Shown here: positions 33,939 to 46,362 of the stretch, piece by piece
Layout of the letters: every line of letters begins with the position of its first letter
How positions within the stretch are numbered: the first letter of the stretch is position 1
Source of the DNA: Warburgia ugandensis
Taxonomy: Eukaryota > Streptophyta > Magnoliopsida > Canellales > Canellaceae
Assembly: GCA_035236585.1 (NCBI GenBank)
Contig: CP141126.1
Span: forward strand, 69,789,414-69,853,413
DNA length: 64,000 bases
Direction of reading: 5' to 3'
Notes under the pieces: generated by a model
Told to the model about the DNA's origin: nothing
Databases searched by the model: none
What the model saw: only the letters and a program-made list of their open reading frames with translations
Translations under genes and position numbers: made by a program

Positions 33939-36566
33939 TGTAATGACTCCAATTTTTGTCATATTAAAATCCAATGAAAAGTTCAGTTTTGAAGATAAGG
34001 GCATTTTGGTCATTTCACTAGTCGCCTTGACTGAACCCAAAAGCATGGTCCTAAAAATAGTACCATTAGATGTGTCTCAGAAAAAGGAATCCAACAAGAC
34101 CAAAATCACCCAAAACGGAGTTAAAATGAGCAAGTTATGGCCCTTTGAAGTTCAGGGGCAAAACTGTAATTTTCACAAAAACGGATTTAACTGCAAAACA
34201 CAGGAGCTCGTTTTGATACAGGCACCCTTCATCTTCCACTTCCTAGAGAGTTCTAGAACGGCGGTGATTGGAGGAGAAATCACCGTCATTCTGGAGGTTT
34301 CTCCATTGCCATTCAAAGGCAGTGAGAGCCCCCTCTAGAACCCTCTCATAGCTCTATAAATAGAGCTCTTCGGCACCTCTAATGGAAGCGCAAAAGGTTG
34401 GAGAAAACCATTGTGGAGGAGTGACCTAGAGGGGAAAACAAGGAGAAAAACCCAGCAACGAGCCAGGTATGCCCAAGATCCCTCAAAACCCATCTCCACC
34501 ATAGTTCTAGGATCAATTTCCCTAAGTTTTTGCATGAAAAACCATGCAAAAAGGAGCACTGAAGACTCACCAAGGACCCAGGGACGTTCCCTGGGCCACA
34601 CTGGTTCGACAGGGTCGAACTAGCGTGTCCTGAGGATGCCCCGATTCCCCAACGAACAGGACGTTCCAGTCGGAATGTCACATGTCGACCCAGTTTGAAA
34701 AACCAAACGGGCATGTCCATGGATGCGCCTGCAAAAGAGAAAGAGAGGCGGGAAAACCCGGCGCATCTGCAGACACGCCCGCTGAGACGAATGCCGCAGA
34801 CGGGTACTGCACTAGCGATGCGGGTTTTCTCGTTTCTTAAGGAAGTCGGGGCGCACGACGCAGACGCGCAGTGCCCTAGCATTCCGACTTTTCATTCTTG
34901 AGACCCTTATGTACGTGTGACACTAAAACGCTTATAACTTGAGATCTAGAGCTTCGATTGAGGCGTCGTAAAAAGCGTTGTGTCTGTATCAACGACGCGG
35001 ACACACCCAAACTATAAAATCCCTGATCAAGGCTCAATCAAAGATAGGCATGACCCTTAGAATAGGATGGTGGTGCGTGGCCACTAGACCTTTGGGAAAC
35101 TGATAATACCAAGGCCCAATTAGGACCTTGGGACACCCATAGGCATAGGGATGGACCCCTAATGCCTAAGTAATAATACCAACTACCCTAAAACCAATAA
35201 AATATGGGCCAAACTAACCTTGAGTCCCCAAACCATTTTCAGGAGCGTACGAGGACAAATGGGTTAGCGCAACCTAGTCAGGTAGGTGCTCAATCACTAC
35301 TAGATTCTTCTAAAAGAACTATTATTTTTTTGAGAACACATGTTTTAAGTATATGACTTGTTTAGCATGACTTAATTCAGCATGCATGTGATAAATGCTT
35401 TATGCATGGACATGCTTTGTATATACATTTTGCATAGATATGTTTTGTAAACTATTGCATACATTGCATGATTTATGAGCATTATGTTCTTGCAAAGATT
35501 GCATGTCCTTGCGGGTTGCCAAAAGACGCCAGGCAGTTATGAGGGACCGAAAGAGGACAGGTTTTGAAAAGAGGTTTTTGGCTTATTTGATCTTATGTGA
35601 TTTGGGCTAGTAAGCCTGTGGGTGCTATGCCGAGGGGTCTAGGTTGGCCACCCAGCCTCTACCACTACTAGGTGGAATGGGTACCACGCCCAAAAAAGGG
35701 CATGTCCCTACATCGACTGCATATGGTATAGGGGGCTACCACTGGTGTCACGGCACCAGGTCAATGTGTCATATGCCCCGTGGAGGCTATGACACTATGT
35801 CCTCAGGTACCCGGGGACCACACGGCGGTGAGGTCGTGGGCATAGTTGGACCCTATGGTTTATGGACTTATTTGCATTGCATATGGCATGATATGGGGTT
35901 GGTCGACCATACCATACTAGAGATCCATGAGTTGGATTCAATGAAGCATCTTATGCATATCATAATGTTATGATATATATATATGTATATGATACTTTCG
36001 ATTTTGGATTATGTGATCCTTTAAATCGTTAGTATTTCAGTTTGACAATGGATTTTTATCGATATTGAACTTGAGTATTCAGACATGCACATGTTTTGGA
36101 AAGAGCATATGATTTTAAAACATCGCATGCATTATAAAACTAGTAGTGATAGACTCCTACTGAGTATAGTATATACTCACCCTATCCTTAACATTTTTCA
36201 GGATAATTCCATCCACAAGTAGAGGACATCTATGTTAGTGCTACAAGCAAGTGAATCAAAAGGGAAACAATTATGCATGTAAGTAAACTCTCAACCCTTT
36301 GGACATGTATTTATTTACAGTTGGGCTGTGTGTTGTGACTGGAAAGACCTGGGGAAAAAAATTTATGATTTTTTGAAGTTTTTCAACAACTACTTTGATT
36401 GTTGTGAAAACAAATGACACTCGGGGTTTTCAAAATGAGTTTAAAACTAAAGATTTTCCGCTACATTGCATGGTTTTTATAAAATGGTTGTCAAATAGGG
36501 ATGCATCCCGCCTTAGGAGATTAGATATTGCATTTAAAAATGCATGAGAAAACCCGGGTCGTCATA
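33939..36566 (+). mobile_element. Solo LTR, family B, in LINE2
   Basis: A 2628-bp LTR from TGTAATGACTCC to GGTCGTCATA, flanked on both sides by TATGC (33934-33938, 36567-36571). It occupies exactly the insertion site of element B in the other duplication copy, where LTR, interior and part of a second LTR remain. It is therefore the product of LTR-LTR recombination at the same insertion, captured beside its unrecombined sister. Confidence 0.95.
34355..34362 (+). promoter_or_regulatory. Palindromic TATA box in solo LTR
   Basis: TATAAATA within AGCTCTA-TAAA-TAGAGCT (34350-34367), identical to the copy at 24649-24666. Confidence 0.6.
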
Positions 36567-36571
36567 TATGC

Positions 36572-36905
36572 ATCACAAGTAGGGTTACAAGATATAATTA
36601 AGAGACAGTTTTGGGAGGATATGGAGGGAGTCATGCAAGAAATTCCCAACGCTGAGGGGATATTTATAGGAGCAGACTTAAATGGCCATGTAGGAAAAGG
36701 TAAGGAAGGATATGATAGAATACACGGAGGGTATGGTATAGGTGAACGAAACGAGATGGGGGAGAATATCCTCCATTTTGCTTTGTCATATAACCTATCC
36801 ATTGCAAATACACTCTTTAAGAAGAGGGATGAACACTTAATAGCCTTTAAAAGTGGACTTCATAAAAGCCAAATAGACTTTTTTCTACTTAGGAATAATG
36901 AATGA
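36572..36905 (+). pseudogene. LINE2 endonuclease, C-terminal part
   Basis: Resumes directly after the LTR target copy with SQVGLQDIIKRQFWEDMEGVM. It keeps the catalytic block FIGADLNGHVG, the GGYGIGERNEMGENIL block and SQIDFFLLR. The piece ends at an in-frame TGA (36903-36905), after which the same frame continues (SICKDCKVIP...). Confidence 0.88.
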
Positions 36906-39060
36906 TCTATATGTAAGGATTGTAAGGTGATACCCATTGAGAGTTTAACCTCACAACATAGGTTAATGGTTATGGATATTCATGTCAAAAGATGGAGTAA
37001 AAACTAAGTGGTGGAACTTAAAAGGAGTGAAAATAACCTCATTCAAAAATAAGTTGATGGTAGAAGGAAATTGGAACTATGAAACAGAAGTAAATACCAT
37101 GTGGACTAATATGGCTGAGTCCATTAAGAAAATGGCAAAAGATGTCTTAGGAGTATCTAAAGGTAAAAGGCTATTAACAAAGAAAACATGGTGGTTGAAT
37201 GAAATAGTGTAAAAAGCTATTAAAGAAAAATGAATGCATTTTAAAGCATGGCAGAAGATTAGAAACAATGAAAACTATGAACAATATAAGAATGCCAAAA
37301 ACGTTGCTAAGAGAATAGTAAGTGAGGCTAAACTTAAAGCATATGATGAGCTCTATAATAGATTAGGAATGAGAGAAGGTGAGAAAGATGTGTTTAAACT
37401 TGCAAAAGTAAGAGAACAGAAGGGTAAGGACTTAGAGCATGTTAGGTGCAATAGAAGCTATGATCAAAGGGTATTAGTCAAAGATGATGAGATCAAAACA
37501 AAGGTGGGAAATATACTTTCAAAAATTGTTCAATGATAATGGGCCTGAGAATATAGGGATTGAAAATACTATAAATCTAAATAAAACTGAATATTATAGA
37601 TATGAATGTAGGATTAGAATGCTTGAAGTAAAAGAGGCCTTGAGAAAGATGAAATTAGGAAAGGCCATGGGGCCTGATGGTATACCATTAGAGGTTTGGA
37701 AGCATATGGGAGATATTGGGGTAGTTTGGTTGACCAAGTTGTTTAAGAAGATTATAAAATCAAAGAAAATGCCCGATGAGTGCAGGAAAAGCTCTATTGT
37801 ACCAATCTATAAGAATAAAGAAGACATTGAGAGCTGCACTAATTATCGAGGGATCAAACTTATGAGCCACACCATGAAACTTTTTGAAAGAGTGATTGAG
37901 AAGAGGATACGACATGAAACAAGTGTATCAGAGAATTAGTTTGGTTTCATGCCTGGGAGGACCACCATGGAAGCTATTTTCTTACTAAGACAATTAGTAG
38001 AGAAATATAGGGAGAGGAGAAAAGACCTACACATGGTCTTTATTGACATAGAGAAAGCTTATGATAAAGTCCCTAGAGAGTTAATATGGAGGGTGTTGGG
38101 TGTTAAAGGGGTTTCTCAGGGGTATATAGACATAATTAAAGATATGTATAAGGGAGCAGTAACAAATGTTAAGACCACTAGTGGCATAACTGGTGATTTT
38201 CCTATCACTGTCGGATTGCACCAAGGATCGGCACATTAGTTACATATGAGTTAACAAAACATTTGCATGAGGAGATTCCCTGGTGCATGTTATTTGCAGA
38301 CGATATAGTCCTACTTGATGAGATGAGGGAGGGTGTAAACATAAAGCTAGAGTTATGGAGAGAAGCATTAGAATTGGAAGGATTTAAAATTAGCCGAACT
38401 AAGACAGAATATATGGAATGTATTTTTAACATGGAGAGTAGGAGTGTAGTACAAGTCAAGATTGATAATCAAGAGGTCCCCGTGAGAGACCACTTCCAAT
38501 ACTTAGGATCATTGATCCATGAGAGTGGAGAGATTGAGAGAGAGGTTACCCAGAGAATCCAAGTGGGTTGGAACAAATGGAGATGTGCATCGGGTGTTTT
38601 ATGTGATCGGCGGGTGCCACTCAAACTAAAGGGAAAATTCTATAGGATGGCTATAAGGCCGGCCATGCTCTATGGATCAGAGTGTTGGGCAGTTAAGGTA
38701 CATCATACTCATAGGCTGAGTGTCGCAGAAATGAGGATGTTGAGATGGATGAGTGGTAAGACAAGAAAGGATAGAATTAGAAATGAAAATATTAGAGGAA
38801 ATTTAGGGATACCACGAATAGGTAACAAGATGAGGGAGATTAGATTTAGATGGTTTGGACATGTTCAAAGGAGACCAACAATGGCACTAGTTAGAAGGAG
38901 TGAGGCAATACAAGTTGAAGGTTCTAAAAGGGCAAGGGGAAGGCCCAAAAGAACGTGGATAGAAGTGGTGAGGAAAGATTTAAAAACTTTGGGACTAAAT
39001 GAAGCCATGGTATTTAATAGAGTGGAATGGAGGAATAAGATTCATGTGGCCGACCCCTAA
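36906..39060 (+). pseudogene. LINE2 reverse transcriptase and C-terminal domain
   Basis: An RNA-dependent DNA polymerase of the RTE clade. Blocks in order: KAMGPDGIPLEVWK, NYRGIKLMSHTMKLFERVIEK, FGFMPGRTTMEA, HMVFIDIEKAYDKVPRE, VGLHQGSA, FADDIVLL (catalytic, near 38292), FQYLGSLI, then the RTE tail with WFGHVQRRP and RGRPKRTWIEVVRKDL. Breaks seen: loss of about 20 bp with a frame change near 36995; stops at 37210-37212, 37231-37233 and 37937-37939; an extra A in the run near 37494-37500; loss of about 20-25 bp with a frame change near 38240. The catalytic Asp pair is intact, unlike LINE1. Confidence 0.9.
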
Positions 39061-39073
39061 TTGGGATAAGGTC

Positions 39074-39094
39074 TTGATGATGATGATGATGGTG
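39074..39094 (+). repeat. LINE2 GAT-repeat 3' tail
   Basis: Short TGA/GAT trinucleotide run ending the LINE, directly before the right target duplication. Simple-repeat tails of this kind are typical of RTE elements. LINE1 ends the same way. Confidence 0.85.
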
Positions 39095-39109
39095 AAGTTT
39101 GCCATTAAA

Positions 39110-39375
39110 TTTTTATGAACTTTGCAAATTTGCCATTTTGTTAAATTTTCATCTTAGCTCTCGGTTAATTTTTTTTTTTAATTCCATCTCCATCCTTGTC
39201 TACTTTCGGTAGTTCCCCATTTTTAGCAACATCCACCTTCACCAGCCCCCGACCCTTATCACTTATCTCCCCACCCCGATGGTGTTATGTTGGTCCTATG
39301 CAAACCAAACCCCTAGCGGCAGTGCTACCTATACCGCCCCCCCCCTCCCCCCCCAAATTCCCAACCATCACCACA
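39110..39375. repeat. Array unit 3, Mutator-end remainder
   Basis: Continues the Mutator-like end interrupted by LINE2: T-rich, then C-rich, ending in a C-run and CCAACCATCACCACA before unit 4. Confidence 0.8.
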
Positions 39376-40709
39376 TCATAGCTTGTAAAAAGCTCAGTTA
39401 AAATTCCACATGGTATAGTTTAAGATGACCGGTACAGGTGGACTAGTATTATTTCCCTATCAATATCATTCTCATAGACAACCAACGGGTATCAGATCCA
39501 TTCTTGGACGCCCTTTCTTGGCAATTCCCAATGCTATCATCAACTATAGGAATAGTATGATGAAAATTTCTTTTAGCAACATTAAAGTTAAACAAAATGT
39601 ATTTAATGTCAATTATCAGCACCAAGGCCTTAATGACTCCTTAGTCAACATGATTGATGACCTAATTCTAGAAAATGTTCCACAGATGAAGTGAATGCTT
39701 CATAGATGTTGCACCAATCAAGGACACCTCTAAATGGAGACCTCTAGTGGAATCTCTTCCGTCCAAATTTATTCATGTACCTTCTGTTGACAAGCCACCC
39801 ACTCTGGTTCCAAAACCATTGTCTCATAATATCAAATACACTAACATGGATCTAATGATTACTTGTGTCTCATCATTGCTTGATATCTCAATCAAGTATA
39901 GGAAGGAAAACTACATAATGTTCTACATGAAAATAAGATAGCTTTAGTGTGGACTATAGCGAACATCAAAGGGATCCCTATTGCGTATATCCATCGAATT
40001 CATCTCAAAGAGAATGTTAAAGCATCTAGGGAACATAGAGAAGGATTAAGCACAACATGAAAGAGGTTGTTAGAGACGAAGTACTTAAACTACTAGATGT
40101 TGTTGTAGTATACCATATTTCTGATAGCACTTGGGTCATCCCAATTCAATTTGTACCCAACAAATCCAATTACAATAGTCTGCAATGAGGGCAGCAAACT
40201 GATCCTCATTCGCATGACCACTGGGTGGAGAGTCTATATTGATTACTGTAAACTACACTCCATCATAGGGAAAGATCACTTTCCTCTTCCTTTCATTGAC
40301 CAGATGCTAGAAAGGTAAGGCGGCCATAAATATTATGGCTTTCTTGATGCTTATTTTAGTTAGTGTTTTTTGCAAAAGTGCCATAACATTTTGGCATTTC
40401 TACAAAACAAAATCCGATATATTTCCATTTTTACAAGTTTGCCATTAAATCTTTATGAACTTTGCAAAATTTTCATTTTGTTAAATTTTCATCTTAGTTC
40501 TCGGTTAATTTTTTTTAAAATTCCATCTCCATCCTTGTCTGTTGCCAGTAGTTCCCCAATTTCAGCAACATCCACCTTCACCAGCCCCCAACCTTATGAC
40601 TTATCTCCCCACCCTGATGGTGTTATGTCAGTGCTATGCAAACCAAACCCCTAGTGGCAATGCTACCTATACCTCCCCCCCCCCCCCCAAATTCCAAACC
40701 ATCACAACA
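39376..40709 (+). repeat. Array unit 4
   Basis: Athila PR-RT piece 39376-40363, Mutator end 40364-40709. Total length 1334 bp. It lacks a short Athila stretch near 39680 and shares diagnostic variants with unit 3, so the two are sister units. Confidence 0.88.
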
Positions 40710-42117
40710 TCATAGCTTGTAAAAAGCTCAATTAAAATGCCACATGGTATAGTTGAAGATGACCAGTATAGGTGGACTAGCTTTGTTTCACTATCAATTT
40801 TATTCTCATAGACAACCAACGTGTATCAGATCCATTCTTGGATGTCCTTTCTTGGCAATTCCCAATGCTATCATCAACTATAGCAATAGTATGATGAAAA
40901 TTTCTTTTAGCAAGATTAAAGTTAAACAAAATGTATTTAATGTCTATTATCAACATCAAGACCTTAATGACTCCTTAGTCAACATGATTGACGATCTAAT
41001 TCTTGAAACTTTTCCACCGTTGTCCATCTTAGATCAACTTAAGGCATGTCTTCACATTTTAGTCTATATTTTGACACAGATAGATCCATAAATGAAGTGA
41101 ATGCTCTCATAGATGTTGTACCAGTCATGGACACCTCTAAATGGAGACCTCTAGTGAAATCTCTTCCCTCATCCAAATTTGTTCATGTAACTTCAGTTGA
41201 CAAACCACCCACTCTGGTTCTAAAACCATTGTCTCATAATTTCAAACACTCTAACATGGATCTAATGATTACTTGTGTCTCATCATTGCTTGATATCTCA
41301 ATCAAGTATAGGAAGGAAAGGTACATAATGTTCTACATGAAAATAAGATTGCTTTAGGGTGGACTATAGCCAATATCAAAGGGATCCCTATTGGCTATAT
41401 GCACCAAATTCATCTGAAAGAGAATGTCAAAGCATCTAAGGAACATAGAGAAGGCTTAAGCACAATATGAAAGAGGTTGTTAGAGACGAAGTACTTAAAC
41501 TACTAGATGTTGTTGTAGTATACCATATTTCGGATCACACTTGGGTCATCCCAATTCAAGTTGTACCCAAGAAATCCAATTATAATATTCTGCAATGAGA
41601 ACAACAAACTAATCATCACGTGCATGACCACAGGGTGGAGAGTCTGTATTGATTACCGTAAACTATACTCCATCACGAAGAAAGATCACTTTCCTCTTCC
41701 TTTCATTGACCAGATGCTAGAAAGGTTAGGCGGCCATAAATATTTTTCCTTTCTTGATGGTTATTTTAGTTAGTGTTTTTTATAAAAATGCCATAAAATT
41801 TTGGCATTTTTACAAAACAAAATCCAATATATTTTCATTTTTACAAGTTTGCCATTAAAATTTTGTGAACGTTGCAAATATTTCATTTTGTTAAATTTTC
41901 ATCGTAGATCTCGGTCAATTTTTTTTTTAAAATTCCATCTCCATCCTTGTCTGTTGTCGGTAGTTCCCCATATTTAGCAGCATCCGCCTTCGCCAACCCC
42001 CGACCTTATCACTTATCTCCCCACCTTGTTGGTGTTATGTCGGTGCTACGCAAACCAAACCCCTAGCGGCAGTGCTACTTATACCCCCGCCACCCGAAAT
42101 TCCTAACCATCACCACG
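40710..42117 (+). repeat. Array unit 5
   Basis: Athila piece 40710-41773, Mutator end 41774-42117. Total length 1408 bp. It resembles unit 1 more than units 6-9 in its middle part. Confidence 0.88.
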
Positions 42118-43541
42118 TCATAGCTTGTAAAAAGCTCAGTTAAAATTCCACATGGTATAAATTGAAGATGACCGGTACAGGTGGACTAGTATTATTTCCC
42201 TATCAATTTCATTCTCATAGACAACCAACGTGTATCAGATCCATTCTTGGACGACCTTTCTTGGCAATTCCCAATGCTATCATCAACTATAGCAATGGTA
42301 TGATGAAAATTTCTTTTAGAAACATTAAAGTTAAACAAAATGTATTTAATGTCGATTATCAGCATCAAGACCTTAATGACTCCTTACTCAACATGATTGA
42401 TGATCTAATTCTTGAAACTTTTCTACCATTGTCTATCTTAGATCAACTCAAGGCATGTCTTCACATTTTAGTCTATATTTTGACACAGATAGATCCATAG
42501 ATGAAGTGAATGCTCTTATAGATGTTGCACCAATCATGGACACCTCTAAATGGAGACCTCTAGTGAAATCTCTTCCCCCGTCCAAATTTGTTCCTATCCC
42601 TTTAGTTGACAAACCACCCACTCTGCTTCTAAAACATTGTGTCATAATTTCAAATACACTATCATGGATCTAATGATTACTTATGTCTCATCATTGCTTG
42701 ATATCTCAATCAAGTATACGAAGGAAAGCTACATAAAGTTCTACATGAAAATATGACTGCTTTAGGGTGGACTATAGCAAACATCAAAGGGATCCCTATT
42801 GCGTATATCCATCGAATTCATCTCAAAGAGAATTTTAAAGCATCTAGGGAACATAGAGAAGGCTTAAGCGCAACATGAAAGAGGTAGTTAGGGACGAAGT
42901 ACTTAAACTACTAGATGTTGTTGTAGTATACCATATTTCTGATAGCACTTGGGTCATCCCAATTCAAGTTGTACCCAAGAAATCCAATTACAATAGTATG
43001 CAATGAGGCCAACAAACTGATCCTCACTCGTATGACCACTGGGTGGAGAGTCTATATTGATTACCGTAAACTACACTCCATCATGGGGAAAGATCACTTT
43101 CCTCTTCCTTTCATTGACCAAATGCTAGAAAGGTTAGGCATCCATAAATATTATTGCTTTCTTGATGGTTACTTTAGTTAGTGTTTTTTCCAAAACTGCC
43201 ATAACATTTTGGCATCTTTACAAAATAAAATCCAATATATTTTCATTTTTACAAGTTTGCTATTAAATATTTTTGAACTTTGAAAATTTACCATTTTTTA
43301 AAATTTTCATCTTAATTCTCAGTTAATGTTTTTTAAATTCCGTCCTTGTCCTTGTCTAGTGCTGGTAGTTCCTCGTTTTCAGCAACATCCACCTTCACCA
43401 ACCCCCTACGCTATTGCTTGTCTCCCCGTGATGGTGTTATGTCGATGCTACGCAAACCAAACCCCCAGCGGCAGTGCAACCTATACCAACCTAACACCCC
43501 CCCCCCCCCCCCACCCCCCAAAATTGCCAACCATCACAACG
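42118..43541 (+). repeat. Array unit 6
   Basis: Athila piece 42118-43182, Mutator end 43183-43541. Total length 1424 bp. It shares derived variants with units 7-9, defining a younger subgroup. Its C-run is the longest in the array. Confidence 0.88.
43497..43519. repeat. Poly-C run at a unit junction
   Basis: Sixteen C, one A, then six C. Comparable but shorter C-runs mark the other junctions, near 12800, 13875, 39345, 40677 and 46325. Confidence 0.9.
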
Positions 43542-44944
43542 TCATAGCTTGTAAAAAATCTCAGTTAAAATTCCAGATGGTGTAATTGAAGATGACCTGT
43601 GTAGGTGGACTAGTTTTATTTCCCTAACAATTTCATTGTCATAGACAAGCAACATGTATCAGATCCATTCTTGGACGCCCTTTCTTGGCAATTCCCAATG
43701 ATATCATCAACTATAGGAATAGTATGATGAAAATTTCTTTTAGCAACGTTAAAGTTAAACAAAATGTATTTAATGTCGATTATTAGCATCAAGACCTTAA
43801 TGACTCCCTAGTCAACATGATTGATGATCTAATTCTAGAAACTTTTCCACCATTGTCTATCTTATATCAACTCAAGGCATGTCTTCACATTTTAGTCTAT
43901 ATTTTGACACAGATAGATCCATAGATGAAGTGAATGCTCTCATAGATGTTCCACCAATCATGGACACCTCTAAATGGAGACCTCTAGTGAAATCTCTACC
44001 CCCCTCCAAATTTGTTCATGTACCTTCAGTTGACAAACCACCCACTCTAGTTCTAAAACATTGTGTCATAATTTCAAATACTCTAACATGGATCTAATGA
44101 TTACTTGTGTCTCATCATTGCTTGATATCTCAATCAAGTATAGGAAGGAAAGCTACATAATGTTCTACATGAAAATAAGACAGCTTTAGGGTGGACTATA
44201 GCAAACATCAAAGGGATCCCTATTCTGTATATGCATCGAATTCATCTCAAAGAGAATTTTAAAGCATCTAGGGAACATAGAGAAGGCTTAAGCACAACAT
44301 GAAAGAGGTTGTTAGAGACGAAGTACTTAAACTACTAGATGTTGTTGTAGTATACCACATTTTTTATAGCACTTGCGTCAACCCAATTCAAGTTGTACCC
44401 AAGAAATCCAATTACAATAGTTTGCAATAAGGACAACAAACTGATCCTCACTCACATGACCATGAGGTGGAGAGTCTATATTGATTGTCGTAAACTACAC
44501 TCCATCACAAGGAAAGATCACTTTCTTCTTCCTTTCATTGACCACTTGCTAGAAAGGTTAGGCGGCCATAAATATTAATGCTTTCATGATGGTTATTTTA
44601 GTTAGGGTTTTTTGCAAAAATGCCATAACATTTTGGCATTTTTACAAAACTAAATCCAATATATTTTCATTTTTACAAATTTGTTATTCAATCTTTATGA
44701 ACTTTGTAAATTTTCCATTTTGTTAAATTTTCACCTTAATTCTTAGTCAATTTTTTTTTAAATTCAATCTTTGTCCTTGTCTACTGTCGGCCGTCCCTCG
44801 TTTTCGGCAACATCCACCTTCACCAGCCCCTGACCCTATCGCATGTCTCCCCACCCTGATGGGGTTATGTCAGTGCTACGCAAACCAAACCCCCAGTGGC
44901 AGTGCAACCTCTACCGCCCCCCAAAATTGCCAACCACAACCACG
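43542..44944 (+). repeat. Array unit 7
   Basis: Athila piece 43542-44606, Mutator end 44607-44944. Total length 1403 bp. It is closest to unit 8, with which it shares variants in the RT part found in no other unit. Confidence 0.88.
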
Positions 44945-46362
44945 TCATAGCTTGTAAAAAGCTCGGTTAAAATTCCACATGGTGTAGTTGAATGTGACCA
45001 GTATAGGAGGACTTGTTTTATTTCCCTATCAATTTCATTTTGATAGACAACCAACGTGTATCGGATCCATCCTTGGACGTCCTTTCTTGGTAATTCCCAA
45101 TCCTATCATCAACTATGGCAATGGTATGATGAAAATTTCTTTTAGCAACGTTAAAGTTAATAAAAATGTATTTAATGTCGATTATCAGCATCAAGACCTT
45201 AATGACTCCCTAGTCAACATGATTGATGATCTAATTTTAGAAAATTTTCCACCATTGTCTGTCTTAGATCAACTCAAGGCATGTCTTCACATTTTAGTCT
45301 ATATTTTGACATAGATAGATCCATAGATGAAGTGAATGCTCTCATAGATGTTGCACCAATCATGGACACCTCTAAATGGAGACCTCTAGTGAAATCTCTA
45401 CCCCACTCCAAATTTGTTCATGTACCTTCAGTTGACAAACCACCCACTCTAGTTCTAAAATATTGTGTCATAATTTCAAATACTCTAACATGGATCTAAT
45501 GATTACTTGTGTCTCATCATTGCTTGATATCTCAATCAAGTATAGGAAGGAAAGCTACATAATGTTCTACATGAAAATAAGACAGCTTCAGGGTGGACTA
45601 TAGCAAACCTCAAAGGGATTCCTATTGTGTATATGCATCGAATTCATCTCAAAGAGAATTTTAAAGCATCTAGGGAACATAGAGAAGGCTTAAGCACAAC
45701 ATGAAAGAGGTTGTTAGAGACGAAGTACTTAAACTAATAGATGTTGTTGTAGTATACCACATTTGTTATAGCACTTGCGTCAACCCAATTCAAGTTGTAC
45801 CCAAGAAATCCAATTACAATAGTTTGCAATGAGGACAACAAACTGATCCTCACTCGCATGACCACGAGGTGGAGAGTCTATATTGATTGTCATAAACTAC
45901 ACTCCATCACAAGGAGAGATCACTTTCTTCTTCCTTTCATTGACCACTTGTTAGAAAGGTTAGGCGTCCATAAATATTATTGCTTTCATGATGGTTATTT
46001 TAGTTTGGGTTTTTTGCAAAAATTCCATAACATTTTGGCATTTTTACAAAACAAAATCCAATATATTTTCATTTTTACAAGTTTGTTATTCAATGCTTAT
46101 GAACTTTGCAAATTTTCCATTTTTTTAAATTTTCATCGTAATTCCCGGTTAATTTTTTTTTTCAAATTCTATCTTTGTCCTTGTCTACTACCTGTAGTCC
46201 CCCGTTTTCAGCAACATCCACCTTCACCAGCCCCTGACCCCATCGCATGTCTCCCCACCTAGATGGGGTTATGTCGGTGCTACGCAAACCAAACCCCTAG
46301 TGGCAGTGCAACCTCTACCGCCCGCCCCCCTCCCCCCCCCTCAATTGCCAACCACAACCACG
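44945..46362 (+). repeat. Array unit 8
   Basis: Athila piece 44945-46018, Mutator end 46019-46362. Total length 1418 bp. Sister of unit 7. Confidence 0.88.

Larger units (their letters stand above)
31674..36566 (+). repeat. Segmental duplication, copy 2
   Basis: Contains 473 bp of element-A LTR tail (31674-32146), then the identical flank TAGCAATAGTCTGATG, unit-3 sequence, the LINE2 5' part and a family-B solo LTR. At the joint the family-B side reads ...TCTAAAAGAAC and the family-A side ...CATATGATTTTAAAC. I find about one base of shared sequence, and the two LTRs are not joined at aligned positions, which argues for an end-joining type of event. Confidence 0.92.
32992..39094 (+). mobile_element. 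LINE2: near full-length RTE-clade LINE, split by a solo LTR
   Basis: Flanked by a perfect 15-bp duplication AAGTTTGCCATTAAA (32977-32991 and 39095-39109). It carries a 420-bp 5' UTR with hairpin repeats, one long frame for endonuclease plus reverse transcriptase, and a GAT-repeat tail. Without the 2.63-kb LTR (33939-36566) and its 5-bp target copy it is about 3.47 kb, normal for plant RTE elements. The 5' UTR phrase GGAGGAGGGTCTTGCGTCAGG and the 3' phrase GCCGACCCCTAATTGGG are typical of plant RTE LINEs. It is broken at several points but keeps its catalytic motifs. Confidence 0.93.

Noticed and set aside
21973-36566. The 9.7-kb duplication as a pure assembly artefact
   Set aside because: The copies differ at scattered sites, and one has a solo LTR where the other keeps an interior, so it is not a simple repeat of one read. 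Merging of two haplotypes in assembly cannot be excluded without reads.
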